DNA of 35,638 bases from JAKBCQ01 sp021807585 (GCA_027325115.1 DAHWFG010000614.1:1-35638), one strand, 5' to 3'; shown: positions 8,619 to 17,074, numbered from the stretch's first letter. Notes: a model not told the origin generated them from the letters alone. Translations and numbers: made by a program.

Positions 8619-10049
8619 ATGAACGATCATTCCGAATATGAGCTTCCTTTCGGGTCGCGGTACGCGAGCAAGGAGATGCTTGAGCTTTGGTCGCCGCGGC
8701 GCAAGTTCACGACGTGGCGCAAGCTTTGGGTGGCGCTGGCGACCGCGGAGCGCGAGCTCGGTTTGCCGATCACCCGCGAACAGATCGCGCGGCTCGAGGA
8801 TCAAATCGACTCGATCGATTTCGCCGCGGCGCGTGAGCATGAAAAGAGGCTAAGGCATGATGTAATGGCTCACGTTCACACATATGGAGACGCCGCGCCC
8901 GAGGCGCGGGGGATCATCCATCTGGGGGCGACGAGTTGTTACGTGACCGACAACACCGATCTGATTCTGATCCGCGAGTCGCTCGAGCTGGTTCGCGACC
9001 GGCTCACGGGGGCGATCGACGCGCTGGCGACGTTCGCCGACCGCTGGAAGGAGCTTCCGTGTTTGGGTTACACGCATTTTCAGCCGGCGCAGCTTGTGAC
9101 GGTGGGCAAGCGAGCGGCGCTTTGGTGCCAGGAGCTCGCGCTCGATCATCACGAGATCGATCGAAGAATCCATGAATTACGATTCCTTGGCGTGAAAGGA
9201 ACGACGGGAACGCAGGCGAGCTTCCTGGCGCTTTTCGACGGCGATCACTCCAAGGTCGAGGAGCTCGACAGCCGCGTCGCGCGTGGTTTTGGATTCGAAC
9301 GTCGTTATATCGTTTCGGGACAAACGTACACGCGCAAGATCGATTCGCAGGTCGTGTCGGCGCTCTCGGGAATCGGCGAATCGGCGCACCGCTTCGGATC
9401 GGATTTACGCCTGCTTGCGCACGAACGAGAGCTTGATGAACCGTTCGAGGCCGATCAGGTGGGATCGTCGGCGATGGCGTACAAGCGAAATCCGATGCGG
9501 GCCGAGCGGATGTGTTCGATCGCGCGGTTTTTGACGGCTCTCCCCGCCGCCGCGGCGCAAACCGCGGCGACGCAATGGCTGGAACGGACGCTCGACGACA
9601 GCGCCGCGCGGCGGTTGTTCTTGCCGCAAGCGTTCCTCGCGGTCGATTCGATCCTTCGGCTCTACCTCAACGTCGTCCCCGGTCTCACGGTTCATCCCGC
9701 GGCGATCGCCCGCCACGTCGAACGCGAACTCCCGTTCATGGCGACCGAGAACATCCTCATGGCCGCGGCCAAACGCGGTGGTGATCGCCAAGATCTTCAT
9801 GAGCGAATCCGAACGCATTCGCTCGCCGCCGCGGCTCTCGTCGTCGATACGGGAGCGGCCAACGATCTGATCGATCGCCTTCAAAACGATTCGGCGTTCG
9901 TGGGGCTCGATTTCGCGACGATCCTCGATCCCACACGGTATATCGGCAGGTCGCCCGAACAGGTTTCGGCGTTCCTCGCCGAAGAGATCGAACCGATCCG
10001 CCGAAGCCGACCGGAAGCGATCGGTCAAACAAGCGATATCGATGTTTAA
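8619..10049 (+). CDS. purB: Adenylosuccinate lyase
   Basis: The protein is 476 residues from the ATG at 8619 (a TTG at 8607 would add four residues). It belongs to the fumarase/aspartase superfamily. The signature loop 'GSSAMAYKRNPMRAE' is intact, and 'LGATSCYVTDNTDL' and 'GYTHFQPAQLVTVGKR' supply the conserved histidine and threonine residues of this family. The N-terminus 'FGSRYASKEMLELWSPRRKF' and the 'GVKGTTGTQASFLALFDGD' block are typical of PurB rather than of argininosuccinate lyase. It catalyses two steps of purine synthesis (SAICAR to AICAR, adenylosuccinate to AMP). It converges on rpsU. Confidence 0.95.
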   Translation: MNDHSEYELPFGSRYASKEMLELWSPRRKFTTWRKLWVALATAERELGLPITREQIARLEDQIDSIDFAAAREHEKRLRHDVMAHVHTYGDAAPEARGIIHLGATSCYVTDNTDLILIRESLELVRDRLTGAIDALATFADRWKELPCLGYTHFQPAQLVTVGKRAALWCQELALDHHEIDRRIHELRFLGVKGTTGTQASFLALFDGDHSKVEELDSRVARGFGFERRYIVSGQTYTRKIDSQVVSALSGIGESAHRFGSDLRLLAHERELDEPFEADQVGSSAMAYKRNPMRAERMCSIARFLTALPAAAAQTAATQWLERTLDDSAARRLFLPQAFLAVDSILRLYLNVVPGLTVHPAAIARHVERELPFMATENILMAAAKRGGDRQDLHERIRTHSLAAAALVVDTGAANDLIDRLQNDSAFVGLDFATILDPTRYIGRSPEQVSAFLAEEIEPIRRSRPEAIGQTSDIDV

Positions 10050-10132
10050 GCAAATCAATTACATCAAAGAATTTACATACAAAACCGACGAAATGCGAGG
10101 GTTTTTGGTCGTTTGAGCGCGGGATGCGGGGG

Positions 10133-10150
10133 TCGCCGCCGAAGCGGCGA
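10133..10150 (-). terminator. UUCG-tetraloop hairpin downstream of rpsU
   Basis: On the minus strand the sequence TCGCCGC-TTCG-GCGGCGA forms a perfect 7-bp stem closed by a UUCG tetraloop, 63 bases past the rpsU stop. UUCG loops are exceptionally stable. There is no immediate U-run, but an AT-richer stretch with five A on the plus strand (U on the transcript) follows about 25 bases later. It could act as a terminator or an mRNA 3' end stabiliser. On the plus strand it would have a CGAA loop after purB. Confidence 0.6.
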
Positions 10151-10213
10151 GACGCTTAACGCCTGGATGAATGGGGCGATCCTGGGGAAACGGATCGGCT
10201 TGGGTGACGAAAC

Positions 10214-10402
10214 TTAAACGCGGGTCGCTTTGCGGGCCTTCATCAGCCGTTTGAGCTGTTCGCGACGACGCCGTTCGCTCGGCTTCTCGTAATACGCCTT
10301 GCGTCGCATTTCTTTGCGTAAGCCGCTTCTCTCGCAGAGTTTGCGGAATCGTCGAACGGCCTCCTGGATCGACTCGCCGGAACGGACCCGTAACTTCACC
10401 AC
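10214..10402 (-). CDS. rpsU: 30S ribosomal protein S21
   Basis: The 62-residue basic product matches S21 along its length: 'VKLRVRSGESIQEAVRRFRK', then 'AYYEKPSERRRREQLKRL'. I place the start at GTG (10400-10402) because GGGAGG lies 8 nt upstream and the protein then begins at the family's usual (M)VKLRV; the longer frame adds an unrelated ten residues. S21 contacts the 16S rRNA 3' region in the small subunit and assists initiation. The gene is isolated from other ribosomal genes, as is common for rpsU. A run of hairpins lies upstream and a UUCG hairpin downstream. Confidence 0.95.
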   Translation of the reverse strand: MVKLRVRSGESIQEAVRRFRKLCERSGLRKEMRRKAYYEKPSERRRREQLKRLMKARKATRV

Positions 10403-10462
10403 AAGCAAGACCTCCCACAAACAGCCGAACACCCGTCGAGAGCGGCGTCGGCACGCGCGACG

Positions 10463-10481
10463 CGCTCGTTCGAGACGAGCG
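10463..10481. repeat. Perfect inverted repeat upstream of rpsU
   Basis: CGCTCGT (10463-10469) and ACGAGCG (10475-10481) pair across a 5-base loop TCGAG. It lies 61 bases upstream of the rpsU start on the minus strand, where it would be in the 5' leader if transcription begins further upstream. Confidence 0.6.
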
Positions 10482-10505
10482 ATAGATCCCCCTGGAATGA
10501 TTCGA

Positions 10506-10532
10506 AGCGAGTCTCGATCAACGAGATTCGTT
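10506..10532. repeat. Inverted repeat, 11-bp stem with 5-base loop
   Basis: AGCGAGTCTCG (10506-10516) faces CGAGATTCGTT (10522-10532) with loop ATCAA. As plus-strand RNA it gives 11 pairs including two G:U; as minus-strand RNA those two positions are A/C mismatches. The strand asymmetry suggests that, if it is an RNA structure, the plus strand is the functional one. Confidence 0.5.
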
Positions 10533-10775
10533 CGTTGGAAATTACCATCCTAATCGACGACGAGTCGCACGCCAAGTCGAAACCCACGAATTTTTTGGAG
10601 ACGCGAAGCCGAGGTCGATTCCGAAACGACGATCGGCGGACACGGACGCTCCTCGACAAGATCGCGACGACTCTCCCCGCCGAAACCAAGAAACCCGCCG
10701 CCGATCATCCGCGGATTCGACATGCCGGTGAGGCGAGCCGATCGTGTGAAGCAATGTAAACTCCGCGGTTGACGA

Positions 10776-12077
10776 TCAGCGCTTCGTTCGCGTCGGTGAC
10801 GTCGTTCCGGCTTCGGCTTCGGCCGACCGGACGGCTTTCGATTTGGCGACGACGACCTCGGCCAACAAAGGGAGGTGATCAGAGCCGACGTCGGGACCGA
10901 CGCGACACCAGACGAAATGAACGCGCGGGGTCGCCAAAATGTGGTCGATTCGAATCCAGGGAAACGACGCGGGACGCGTGTATCCGCATCCCCGGCCGAC
11001 CTGATCAAAACCGAAGTAATAATCACGCTTAATTATATTAAACATTGGGCTATCTGAAGGCATGTTGAAATCGCCGCCGACGATCACGGCGTCTTCGATC
11101 GTGCTATGGAGCGCGGGAACGAGTATTCCGAACTGTTTCCACCGCCAATTGGTTTGTAATTTCATCCAGCTAAAATCGCCTCGGGCGAGCCGTTCCAGGC
11201 CGTAGCGCGCCGTGGGAAGATGCGGCGAGGCGACGTCGATTTCGTCGCCGTTGGGAAGTCGAACGCGAACCCGCGCGAAATCGAGCGGCCAAAGATCCTG
11301 CCCGGCGTGGTCGTGAGGCAAACGCGGCTCCTCGGAGACGATCGGGTATCGACTCGCGATCCGTTTTTGAGAGTCGTGGCTCCAACCCGTGGGGAAAAGC
11401 GGATCGGTCGCGGGCGCCCATTGCGCAGGAATTTCTTGATAACAAACGACGTCGATCCGTTCACGCTCGATCAACGCGGCGACTCGTTTCACGTCGATTT
11501 GACCACCATAAAGATTTAAAGTCATCACTCTTAGTTTAAATCCGACGGGCGTCGGGAAGAAGAGGCGATCGATCGGTATCGAGAGATTCATGAGGAGCTG
11601 GATTCCGCATAAGAGGGTTCCGGCGTGGACGAGCCAAAGCCTGGTCCACTGAACCTTCCAGGCCGCGAAAGCGAGGATCAAGGGAGGGATCAGCCACGGC
11701 CATCGAGGTAAATAAAGGAGCACCGTGCCGATCGAAAAGCGTTCGGCGGTGAAGCGAATGAGGAACCAGACGACGAGGATCAAAAACGCGTAAGCGAGAC
11801 TGATCGCGCCGACGATTCGCGCCCGACGATCGCGATTGGGCGCCCAAGGGCGGGATTTTTCGCGGGGGGCGCCGGAGGGATCGGCGGGGCGCCTCGCTCC
11901 GCAACCGAGGCAATTCGTTAGATACGACTTGCGGGGATTGGGCGTGCCGCACCGGCCGCACCGCCAAAAATCGCCCGCGGCGTCTCCTCGTTTCACTTTA
12001 CCCGCAAGCTGATTTAATGTATTGACATAGAAACCGGCGATATTTTTCAACGAGAAAACAGGTTTTTTCATTATCAT
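10776..12077 (-). CDS. Membrane protein: RanBP2-like zinc finger, three TM helices, endonuclease/exonuclease/phosphatase domain
   Basis: The 433-residue product starts at ATG 12077 or 12071. Residues 38-59 contain W-x-C-x2-C-x3-N ... C-x2-C (C40, C43, C56, C59), close to a RanBP2-type zinc finger but with two extra residues in the loop. Three hydrophobic segments follow at about 88-108, 116-140 and 147-170. Residues 181-410 are an EEP (exonuclease III/DNase I/sphingomyelinase-like) domain: 'RVMTLNLYGG', catalytic E215 in 'VVCYQEIP', H286, D336 and N338 in 'GGDFNMP', and the terminal S399-D400-H401. This layout matches bacterial EEP proteins that follow N-terminal TM helices and act outside the membrane, possibly as nucleases or phosphodiesterases. 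The substrate is unknown. There is no Shine-Dalgarno site; AT-rich sequence lies directly upstream. Confidence 0.85.
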   Translation of the reverse strand: MIMKKPVFSLKNIAGFYVNTLNQLAGKVKRGDAAGDFWRCGRCGTPNPRKSYLTNCLGCGARRPADPSGAPREKSRPWAPNRDRRARIVGAISLAYAFLILVVWFLIRFTAERFSIGTVLLYLPRWPWLIPPLILAFAAWKVQWTRLWLVHAGTLLCGIQLLMNLSIPIDRLFFPTPVGFKLRVMTLNLYGGQIDVKRVAALIERERIDVVCYQEIPAQWAPATDPLFPTGWSHDSQKRIASRYPIVSEEPRLPHDHAGQDLWPLDFARVRVRLPNGDEIDVASPHLPTARYGLERLARGDFSWMKLQTNWRWKQFGILVPALHSTIEDAVIVGGDFNMPSDSPMFNIIKRDYYFGFDQVGRGCGYTRPASFPWIRIDHILATPRVHFVWCRVGPDVGSDHLPLLAEVVVAKSKAVRSAEAEAGTTSPTRTKR

Positions 12078-12358
12078 GCTAGAATAATATTATGAAGGAG
12101 TTCGAAGTCGTACCGTTCGGTCGGGTTCGATCGGGAACGGTGAGATCGGTCGCGACCGGATCGATCGTCGGGTCGAAATCGAGGGGGCTCGAAGGCGACG
12201 AGACTCGCGACGGGCGCGGCCACTCGCTATTCTAGTGCGCGTCTGGTCGGATTTGAAACCTCGACCGGCGCGAATCGACGTGGATCGTGGGGCGTCGGGC
12301 GTTCGATCCGACGTGCAAAAGCGATCGAGTCGGTTCCGAGTTGGGGAGACGTTTCGTT

Positions 12359-13447
12359 ATGAGCGCCGTGTTGATCGTCGACGACAGTCCCGCCGATCGC
12401 GCCTTGTTTCGAACGATCCTGATTCGCGGGGGGTTCACCGTTCATGAACTTCCGAGGGGCGCACAGGCGGTCGAGCGGGCTCGCGAGACGAGGCCGCACG
12501 TGATCGTGCTCGACGTCAACTTGCCCGATACCGACGGTTTCGCGGTGTGTCGAGCCTTGCGAGCGGACCCGTTTTGCGGTGGGATTCCGGTGTTGATGCT
12601 GACGGTTCAGGGTCAGGAGGAAGATGTTGCGGCGGGGCTCGAAGCCGGCGCCGACGATTATCTCGTCAAGGACTCGCCGAGTTCGCTGATTTTGGCTCGT
12701 GTCAAGCGGTTGGCGCGGTATCGCCAGATGGCGACGATTTCGGTCCTCAACGAGCAGCTTGCGCAGGTCGGTCGGCTGATGGCGGGGATTGTGCATGAGA
12801 TTCGAGGTCCACTCGCGGTCATCCGGGGCAACGCCGAATTAATGCGCATGAATCTTGGAGAGAACGACGCGACCGAGCGATGGATCGAGCCGATCATTCG
12901 CAATTCGCAGTTGCTTCAGGTGCGATTGGAGCATCTAATGGCGACGGTCCGAACGGGCCCTCCGCGGCTCGTTCCGATCGAGGTCCCCCCCTTCGTTCAA
13001 GAATCAGCCGATTTGTTTATGAAGGGCGCCGATCCGCGGGGAGGGAGGATTACGGTCGAGATTCGGATTCCCGATACGCTTCCGCCGGTCCTCGCCGACG
13101 CGGGTCGGATGATTCAGGTAATGCTCAACTTATATAGCAATGCGAGAGAGGCGATCTTGGCTTCGAACCCGAACGGGACGATCACGACGCGGGCCGAGAC
13201 TTCTCGGCGCGACGATCGCGAATGGGTGAAGATCGAGATCGTCGACGACGGACCGGGGGTTCCCGAGGTTCACCTCGACCGGATTTTCGAGCCCTTTTAC
13301 ACGACTAAAGAGGGGGGTTCGGGGTACGGGCTCTATCTCGCGAGCGAGATCCTCCGCGAACACGGAGGCAGGCTCACCGCGTGCAATCTCGATCCCGGCG
13401 GAGCGTGCTTCACACTTTGGCTTCCCGTCGCTCCGCCGATCGATTGA
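12359..13447 (+). CDS. Response-regulator receiver fused to histidine kinase
   Basis: This 362-residue cytoplasmic protein starts at ATG 12359, with GGGGAG about 10 nt upstream; the frame is open further upstream without family similarity. Residues 3-118 form a receiver domain: D8/D9, phosphoacceptor D52 in 'IVLDVNLPDTDG' and K104. Residues 133-200 are a HisKA dimerisation helix with H146 in 'AGIVHEIRGPLAVIRGN'. The C-terminal ATPase has an N-box 'QVMLNLYSNAREAI', G1 'DDGPGVP' and G2 'GSGYGLYLA'. A REC-HisKA-HATPase order means the kinase takes input through receiver phosphorylation and lacks its own sensor. It lies 49 bp upstream of a membrane PAS kinase and 2.1 kb upstream of a stand-alone receiver, so a phosphorelay among the three is likely. 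Confidence 0.93.
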   Translation: MSAVLIVDDSPADRALFRTILIRGGFTVHELPRGAQAVERARETRPHVIVLDVNLPDTDGFAVCRALRADPFCGGIPVLMLTVQGQEEDVAAGLEAGADDYLVKDSPSSLILARVKRLARYRQMATISVLNEQLAQVGRLMAGIVHEIRGPLAVIRGNAELMRMNLGENDATERWIEPIIRNSQLLQVRLEHLMATVRTGPPRLVPIEVPPFVQESADLFMKGADPRGGRITVEIRIPDTLPPVLADAGRMIQVMLNLYSNAREAILASNPNGTITTRAETSRRDDREWVKIEIVDDGPGVPEVHLDRIFEPFYTTKEGGSGYGLYLASEILREHGGRLTACNLDPGGACFTLWLPVAPPID

Positions 13448-13496
13448 TTCCGGTCGATCGTTCGCGACGTCTATTCATATTCGCATTGAGTTAAAT

Positions 13497-15581
13497 ATGT
13501 TGATTAAACAATTATTATCGAAAGCGACGCTGGGAAATCGGTCGCCGAAGGGGGCGATCGGGTACGTGTTCGCTCTGTGGGCGATCGTGTTGGCCGCGGC
13601 GACGGTGCGATCGAGCGCGGCGGGGGGAGGATCGGTCGCCGCGGGGACGATCGTCGGATGCGCGATTCTCGGCCTAATAACCACGGGATATACTTACTTT
13701 CTATTCTCAACATACGAAAGTAAATATTGGAGGGCGCCGATCGCCGAACTGGTTTCGTGGATTGAGAGGCGCGCCGAGAAGGGGACGATCGATCCTCCTC
13801 CGTCGGGGCTCAATCTCGAGCTTGACCGTTTGAGTCGTGGGGTCGAATCGCTTGGAGATCGGTATAAATATTATTTAAAAGCGCGATCAAATTCCCCGGC
13901 GTCGAAGGCGGCGGAGAGCGAATCGTCGTGTCGGATCGCGCGGGCGATGACGCGAAGCGGGATGTTCGAGCCGCCCGAGCCCGCCGATTCGACGTTCGAC
14001 CCGTTCGCTTCGGGGGCGTTTTCAACGCTCGACATGATCGGCAGGCTCGATCCCGTCACGCTGCACTGGATCGATTCGAGCGCCGCCGAGCAGATCTTCC
14101 TCGGTTGGTCGCTCGCCGATTTGACGCGCAAATCGTTCCTCGATCTCGTTCATCCCAACGATCGAAACCTCGCGATCGAGCGGTTCGAATCGGTTTTGGA
14201 AAAAGGCGAGGCGCACGGCGTGCGGTTGCGGATCACGAACTCAAAGAATGAAATGAAACATGTGGAACTTAATATTGGAGCACGATATGATTCGGATCAT
14301 CATGTAACGCATTTGCGCTGCCATTGGACCGACGTGACCGACAAGGTGCGGTCCGAGCATGAACAAAGAAAACGACATAAGTTTTTACAAGAATTCAACG
14401 AGGAGCTGCGGAAAAAAAATCGCGAACTCGCCGAATTGAGGGATCGGTACGGCGATCTTTATGAAAACGCTCCGGCGATGTATTTCAGTCTGAACGACGA
14501 AGGTCGGATTATCGAGTGCAACGACACCCTCCAGCGCGCGCTCGGTTATCGCCGTGAGGATTTAATGAACCGTCGCGTGCGCGACTTCCTCGCCTCCGGT
14601 CGTCGCGGCGAATTCGACGCTTGCTTCGCCGATTTTTTGCGGAACGGCTACATCGAACTGGAAACGACATGGAGGAAGGCGAACGGCGAGACAATCGTCG
14701 TTTGGGTCCGCGGGACGGGGGTTTTTGATACGACGCACAAGCTGCTTCACTCGCGATGCGTGGCGCAAGACGTCACGGCGCGACGCGTGCTCGAAGACGA
14801 ACTGCACGAGAAAAACGAACGACTCGCGCGCGCCAACGACGAATTATCGCGAAAAAATAAAGAACTCGATGAATTCACCCACGTCGTTTCGCACGACCTG
14901 CAAGAACCGCTGCGCACGCTGATCGCATTTTCCGACTTCTTATTGAGAGATTCGGGCGAGAAGCTCGATGAAAGCGGTCGCGAATACATCCGCTTTCTGG
15001 TCGATGCTTCGCGTCGAATGCGATCGTTGATCAACGACCTGCTCGCCTTATCGCGTGCCGGAAGGGTGACGGGCGAGTTCACCGAGACGCCGATCGGGGA
15101 GACGGCTCGGCTGGTGATCGGCGACCTCGCCGAACTGATCCGCGCGAAAAAGGCCGAAGTCCGTATTCTTGAACCGCTTCCGACGATTTGGGGGGATCGA
15201 TCGAGGGTTGGCCAACTGCTGGGAAACTTGATTTCCAATGGATTGAAGTATAACAATTGCGATAAGCCCGTCGTCGAAATCGGCGCTCTGGTCGATTCCG
15301 AGCCCGGCTGGTCGGTCCTTTACGTTCGTGATAATGGGATTGGAATCGAATCCCAATTCCATGCGAAAATTTTTCAGATGTTTCGCCGCTTACACACGCG
15401 TGAGGAATACGACGGGACCGGAGCGGGGTTGGCGATCTGCCAAAAAATTGTCGAGGCGCACGGCGGACGCATTTGGGTGGAAAGCCGACCGGGCGAGGGT
15501 TCGACGTTTTTCGTCGCACTCCCCGATCAGCGCGTCGCGCCGGTCGTTTCATTAAGAACCGAAGTGTTGCATGTTCCCTGA
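13497..15581 (+). CDS. Membrane PAS-PAS sensor histidine kinase
   Basis: The protein has 694 residues. Two TM helices are predicted at about 20-38 and 48-70 with almost no periplasmic loop. PAS-like domains follow at about 175-285 (ending 'HWTDVTDK') and 315-430 (ending 'VAQDVTARR'), separated by a charged coiled coil near 285-318. A second coiled coil at 430-460 leads to the kinase: H466 in 'FTHVVSHDLQEPLRTL', N-box 'LLGNLISNGLKYN', 'RDNGIGIE', F-box 'IFQMFRRLH' and 'GTGAGLAICQKIVEAHGG'. This kinase subtype resembles bacteriophytochrome-like kinases, which pair with Rcp1-type receivers, and exactly such a receiver overlaps its 3' end by 11 bp. The ligand is unknown. AT-rich codon patches occur at 13674-13733 and 14239-14292. 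Confidence 0.93.
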   Translation: MLIKQLLSKATLGNRSPKGAIGYVFALWAIVLAAATVRSSAAGGGSVAAGTIVGCAILGLITTGYTYFLFSTYESKYWRAPIAELVSWIERRAEKGTIDPPPSGLNLELDRLSRGVESLGDRYKYYLKARSNSPASKAAESESSCRIARAMTRSGMFEPPEPADSTFDPFASGAFSTLDMIGRLDPVTLHWIDSSAAEQIFLGWSLADLTRKSFLDLVHPNDRNLAIERFESVLEKGEAHGVRLRITNSKNEMKHVELNIGARYDSDHHVTHLRCHWTDVTDKVRSEHEQRKRHKFLQEFNEELRKKNRELAELRDRYGDLYENAPAMYFSLNDEGRIIECNDTLQRALGYRREDLMNRRVRDFLASGRRGEFDACFADFLRNGYIELETTWRKANGETIVVWVRGTGVFDTTHKLLHSRCVAQDVTARRVLEDELHEKNERLARANDELSRKNKELDEFTHVVSHDLQEPLRTLIAFSDFLLRDSGEKLDESGREYIRFLVDASRRMRSLINDLLALSRAGRVTGEFTETPIGETARLVIGDLAELIRAKKAEVRILEPLPTIWGDRSRVGQLLGNLISNGLKYNNCDKPVVEIGALVDSEPGWSVLYVRDNGIGIESQFHAKIFQMFRRLHTREEYDGTGAGLAICQKIVEAHGGRIWVESRPGEGSTFFVALPDQRVAPVVSLRTEVLHVP

Positions 15582-16026
15582 ATTCCACATACTTCTGGTT
15601 GAGGATAGCCGCGCCGATACCAAGATCATCGAGCGCGCTCTGCGGGAGGGAAAGGTCGAGCATCGGCTGACAATCGTCTCCGACGGAGGACAGGCGATCG
15701 ATTATCTGGGCAAACTGCGCGATCCCGCTTGTCCCGCGGGGGACGAACCCGATTTGATCCTTCTCGACCTCAATCTTCCCGGAATCGACGGCTGGCAGGT
15801 GCTGTCGACGATCAAATCGGACGCGTATCTGCGGACGATTCCGGTCGTGGTGCTTACGACGTCGAAACGCGACGAGGACGTTTTGCAAACGTACCAGGCG
15901 GGCGCGAACACGTATATTCAAAAGCCTTCGGAATTTCCTCGATACCGCGAATTGGTGGTGATGCTGCGGAAATACTGGCACGAGACGGCGCTCAAGGCGC
16001 CCCGCGATCGCGCCAAAGACGCGTAA
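15571..16026 (+). CDS. Stand-alone Rcp1-type response regulator
   Basis: A 151-residue single-domain receiver without output domain. Acidic pocket E11/D12, phosphoacceptor D66 in 'LILLDLNLPGIDGWQVL', the conserved 'VVVLTTS' strand and K118 in 'YIQKPSEF' are visible. The long loop between the second and third strands ('KLRDPACPAGDEPD') is typical of Rcp1/CheY-like partners of phytochrome-type kinases. Its ATG lies inside the 3' end of the kinase gene (11-bp overlap), strong evidence for cotranslation and a cognate pair. A hairpin terminator follows at 16054. Confidence 0.93.
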   Translation: MFPEFHILLVEDSRADTKIIERALREGKVEHRLTIVSDGGQAIDYLGKLRDPACPAGDEPDLILLDLNLPGIDGWQVLSTIKSDAYLRTIPVVVLTTSKRDEDVLQTYQAGANTYIQKPSEFPRYRELVVMLRKYWHETALKAPRDRAKDA

Positions 16027-16053
16027 TGCGGCCAAGACGAATCGAGGACCGAG

Positions 16054-16083
16054 AAGGCGTCAAAAGACTAGACGCTTTTATTG
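16054..16083 (+). terminator. Intrinsic terminator after the two-component cluster
   Basis: AAGGCGTC (16054-16061) and GACGCTTT (16071-16078) form an 8-bp stem with one G:U pair and a 9-base loop. T-rich sequence follows (TTTTATTGTTATC from 16076). It lies 28 bases after the response-regulator stop and between it and the converging sigma-factor gene. Confidence 0.8.
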
Positions 16084-16128
16084 TTATCAATAATTATAAT
16101 ATAATAGAGTAAAATTGCAATTACACAA

Positions 16129-16902
16129 TTAATCTTTTGATTCGCGTTGAAGCGATTCGAGTCGTTTGAGTGCTCGTTCGTAGCGTTTGTAAAATGTCGC
16201 GGGTTGAACGCGGAGTACCAAGGCGGCGTCTTTGGGAGAAACGCCATGAACGAGAACGAGATTGAGAATCGATCGATCGCGTTCTTCGAGACGAGAGAGA
16301 TTGTCTTGAATTCGTTTGAGTTTGTGATCGCCCTGAATGACAAGATCGCGTAATTGTCGAATCGCCCTGTGATAACGTACGCGGGCAGCACCTACCTCGA
16401 TTCCCAGAAGCTCGGCGGTTTCTCGGAACGATCGTCCTTGCGAGAGGATATTCTCAATCATCGCACGAGAATCCGATCTTAGCATGGGAAAATATTTCTT
16501 GATGATAACCTCGGCCTCGTCGTGCGTTTCCATTTCTTGAGAGGGAGCGGTAAGACGAGCGCGAGCTTCCAAGTACGCGTGCCGGGACGCCGCTAATCGA
16601 CGTTTTTCGCGAACTGAATCAATTATTTGATATCTCGCGATAGAACGTAACAGTCTTTCGGGAGATACCACGACGTCGTTCTGTTTTGATATCAGCCGAT
16701 GAAACTTGATCATTGTTTCTTGAATGATATCATCTAAATCAATTCCTAGCGGCGCATTTCTAGATAAGGCTCTATTATATAAACAAAGAGATGACATAAG
16801 GAACGCACGAGCTCTTCGATAAAACTCATTGGCGGCTTCTTCGTCGCCTTCTGAGATTTTATGGATCAAGGGAATCAATTCTTTGTCTAAATCTGTAATC
16901 AA
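16129..16902 (-). CDS. ECF-type sigma-70 family factor with an additional C-terminal HTH
   Basis: The 257-residue product has a region-2-like segment at about 25-103 ('DLDDIIQETMIKFHRLI' then 'LLRSIARYQIIDSVREKRR') and a region-4-like HTH at about 137-186 ('SFRETAELLGIEVGAARVRY'). The protein does not stop there. Residues 203-250 form a second, region-4-like HTH ('LEERDRSILNLVLVHGVSPK' and 'ATFYKRYERALKRL'), about 70 residues more than a usual ECF factor. The start is a TTG at 16902 with GGAAG upstream, since the frame has no ATG between the upstream stop (16942) and this point; an ATT at 16905 is an alternative. No anti-sigma gene is recognisable, but a small acidic protein gene lies just upstream and a membrane HTH protein is divergent. 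The gene is AT-richer than its neighbours. Confidence 0.85.
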   Translation of the reverse strand: MITDLDKELIPLIHKISEGDEEAANEFYRRARAFLMSSLCLYNRALSRNAPLGIDLDDIIQETMIKFHRLISKQNDVVVSPERLLRSIARYQIIDSVREKRRLAASRHAYLEARARLTAPSQEMETHDEAEVIIKKYFPMLRSDSRAMIENILSQGRSFRETAELLGIEVGAARVRYHRAIRQLRDLVIQGDHKLKRIQDNLSRLEERDRSILNLVLVHGVSPKDAALVLRVQPATFYKRYERALKRLESLQRESKD

Positions 16903-16972
16903 AATGCTTTTGCTTCCATCAGGATTGAAGATTTGGAGTCGTCACCTTCGCGACGACGGTTTGAATCGATCA

Positions 16973-16999
16973 AAATCGCTATTTAAAGCGTAGCGATTT
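16973..16999 (-). promoter_or_regulatory. 8-bp inverted repeat upstream of the sigma-factor gene
   Basis: AAATCGCT (16973-16980) and AGCGATTT (16992-16999) form a perfect 8-bp stem with an 11-base AT-rich spacer, 71 bases upstream of the sigma-factor start. On the minus strand the stem ends in TTTT and could be a weak terminator for the upstream small gene; as DNA it could be an operator for autoregulation. The sequence cannot separate these. Confidence 0.45.
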
Positions 17000-17074
17000 C
17001 GGTCAAGGCAAGCGATTCGTTCGGCTCGATTCCGCGCGTTGGATCGAGCTCGAGGGATCGGGATCGGAGCGTTT

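Larger units (their letters stand above)
10403..10775. other. Intergenic region upstream of rpsU containing two strong hairpins
   Basis: No gene is seen between rpsU and the EEP-domain gene (both minus strand). Two inverted repeats stand out: a perfect 7-bp stem at 10463-10481 and an 11-bp stem with two G:U pairs (as plus-strand RNA) at 10506-10532. The rpsU promoter and 5' leader must lie here. No confident -35/-10 pair was identified. Confidence 0.5.

Noticed and set aside
12092..12235. 47-codon plus-strand frame starting ATGAAGGAG beside the EEP gene
   Set aside because: Short, Gly/Ser/Arg-rich, with no ribosome binding site or family resemblance; not enough support.
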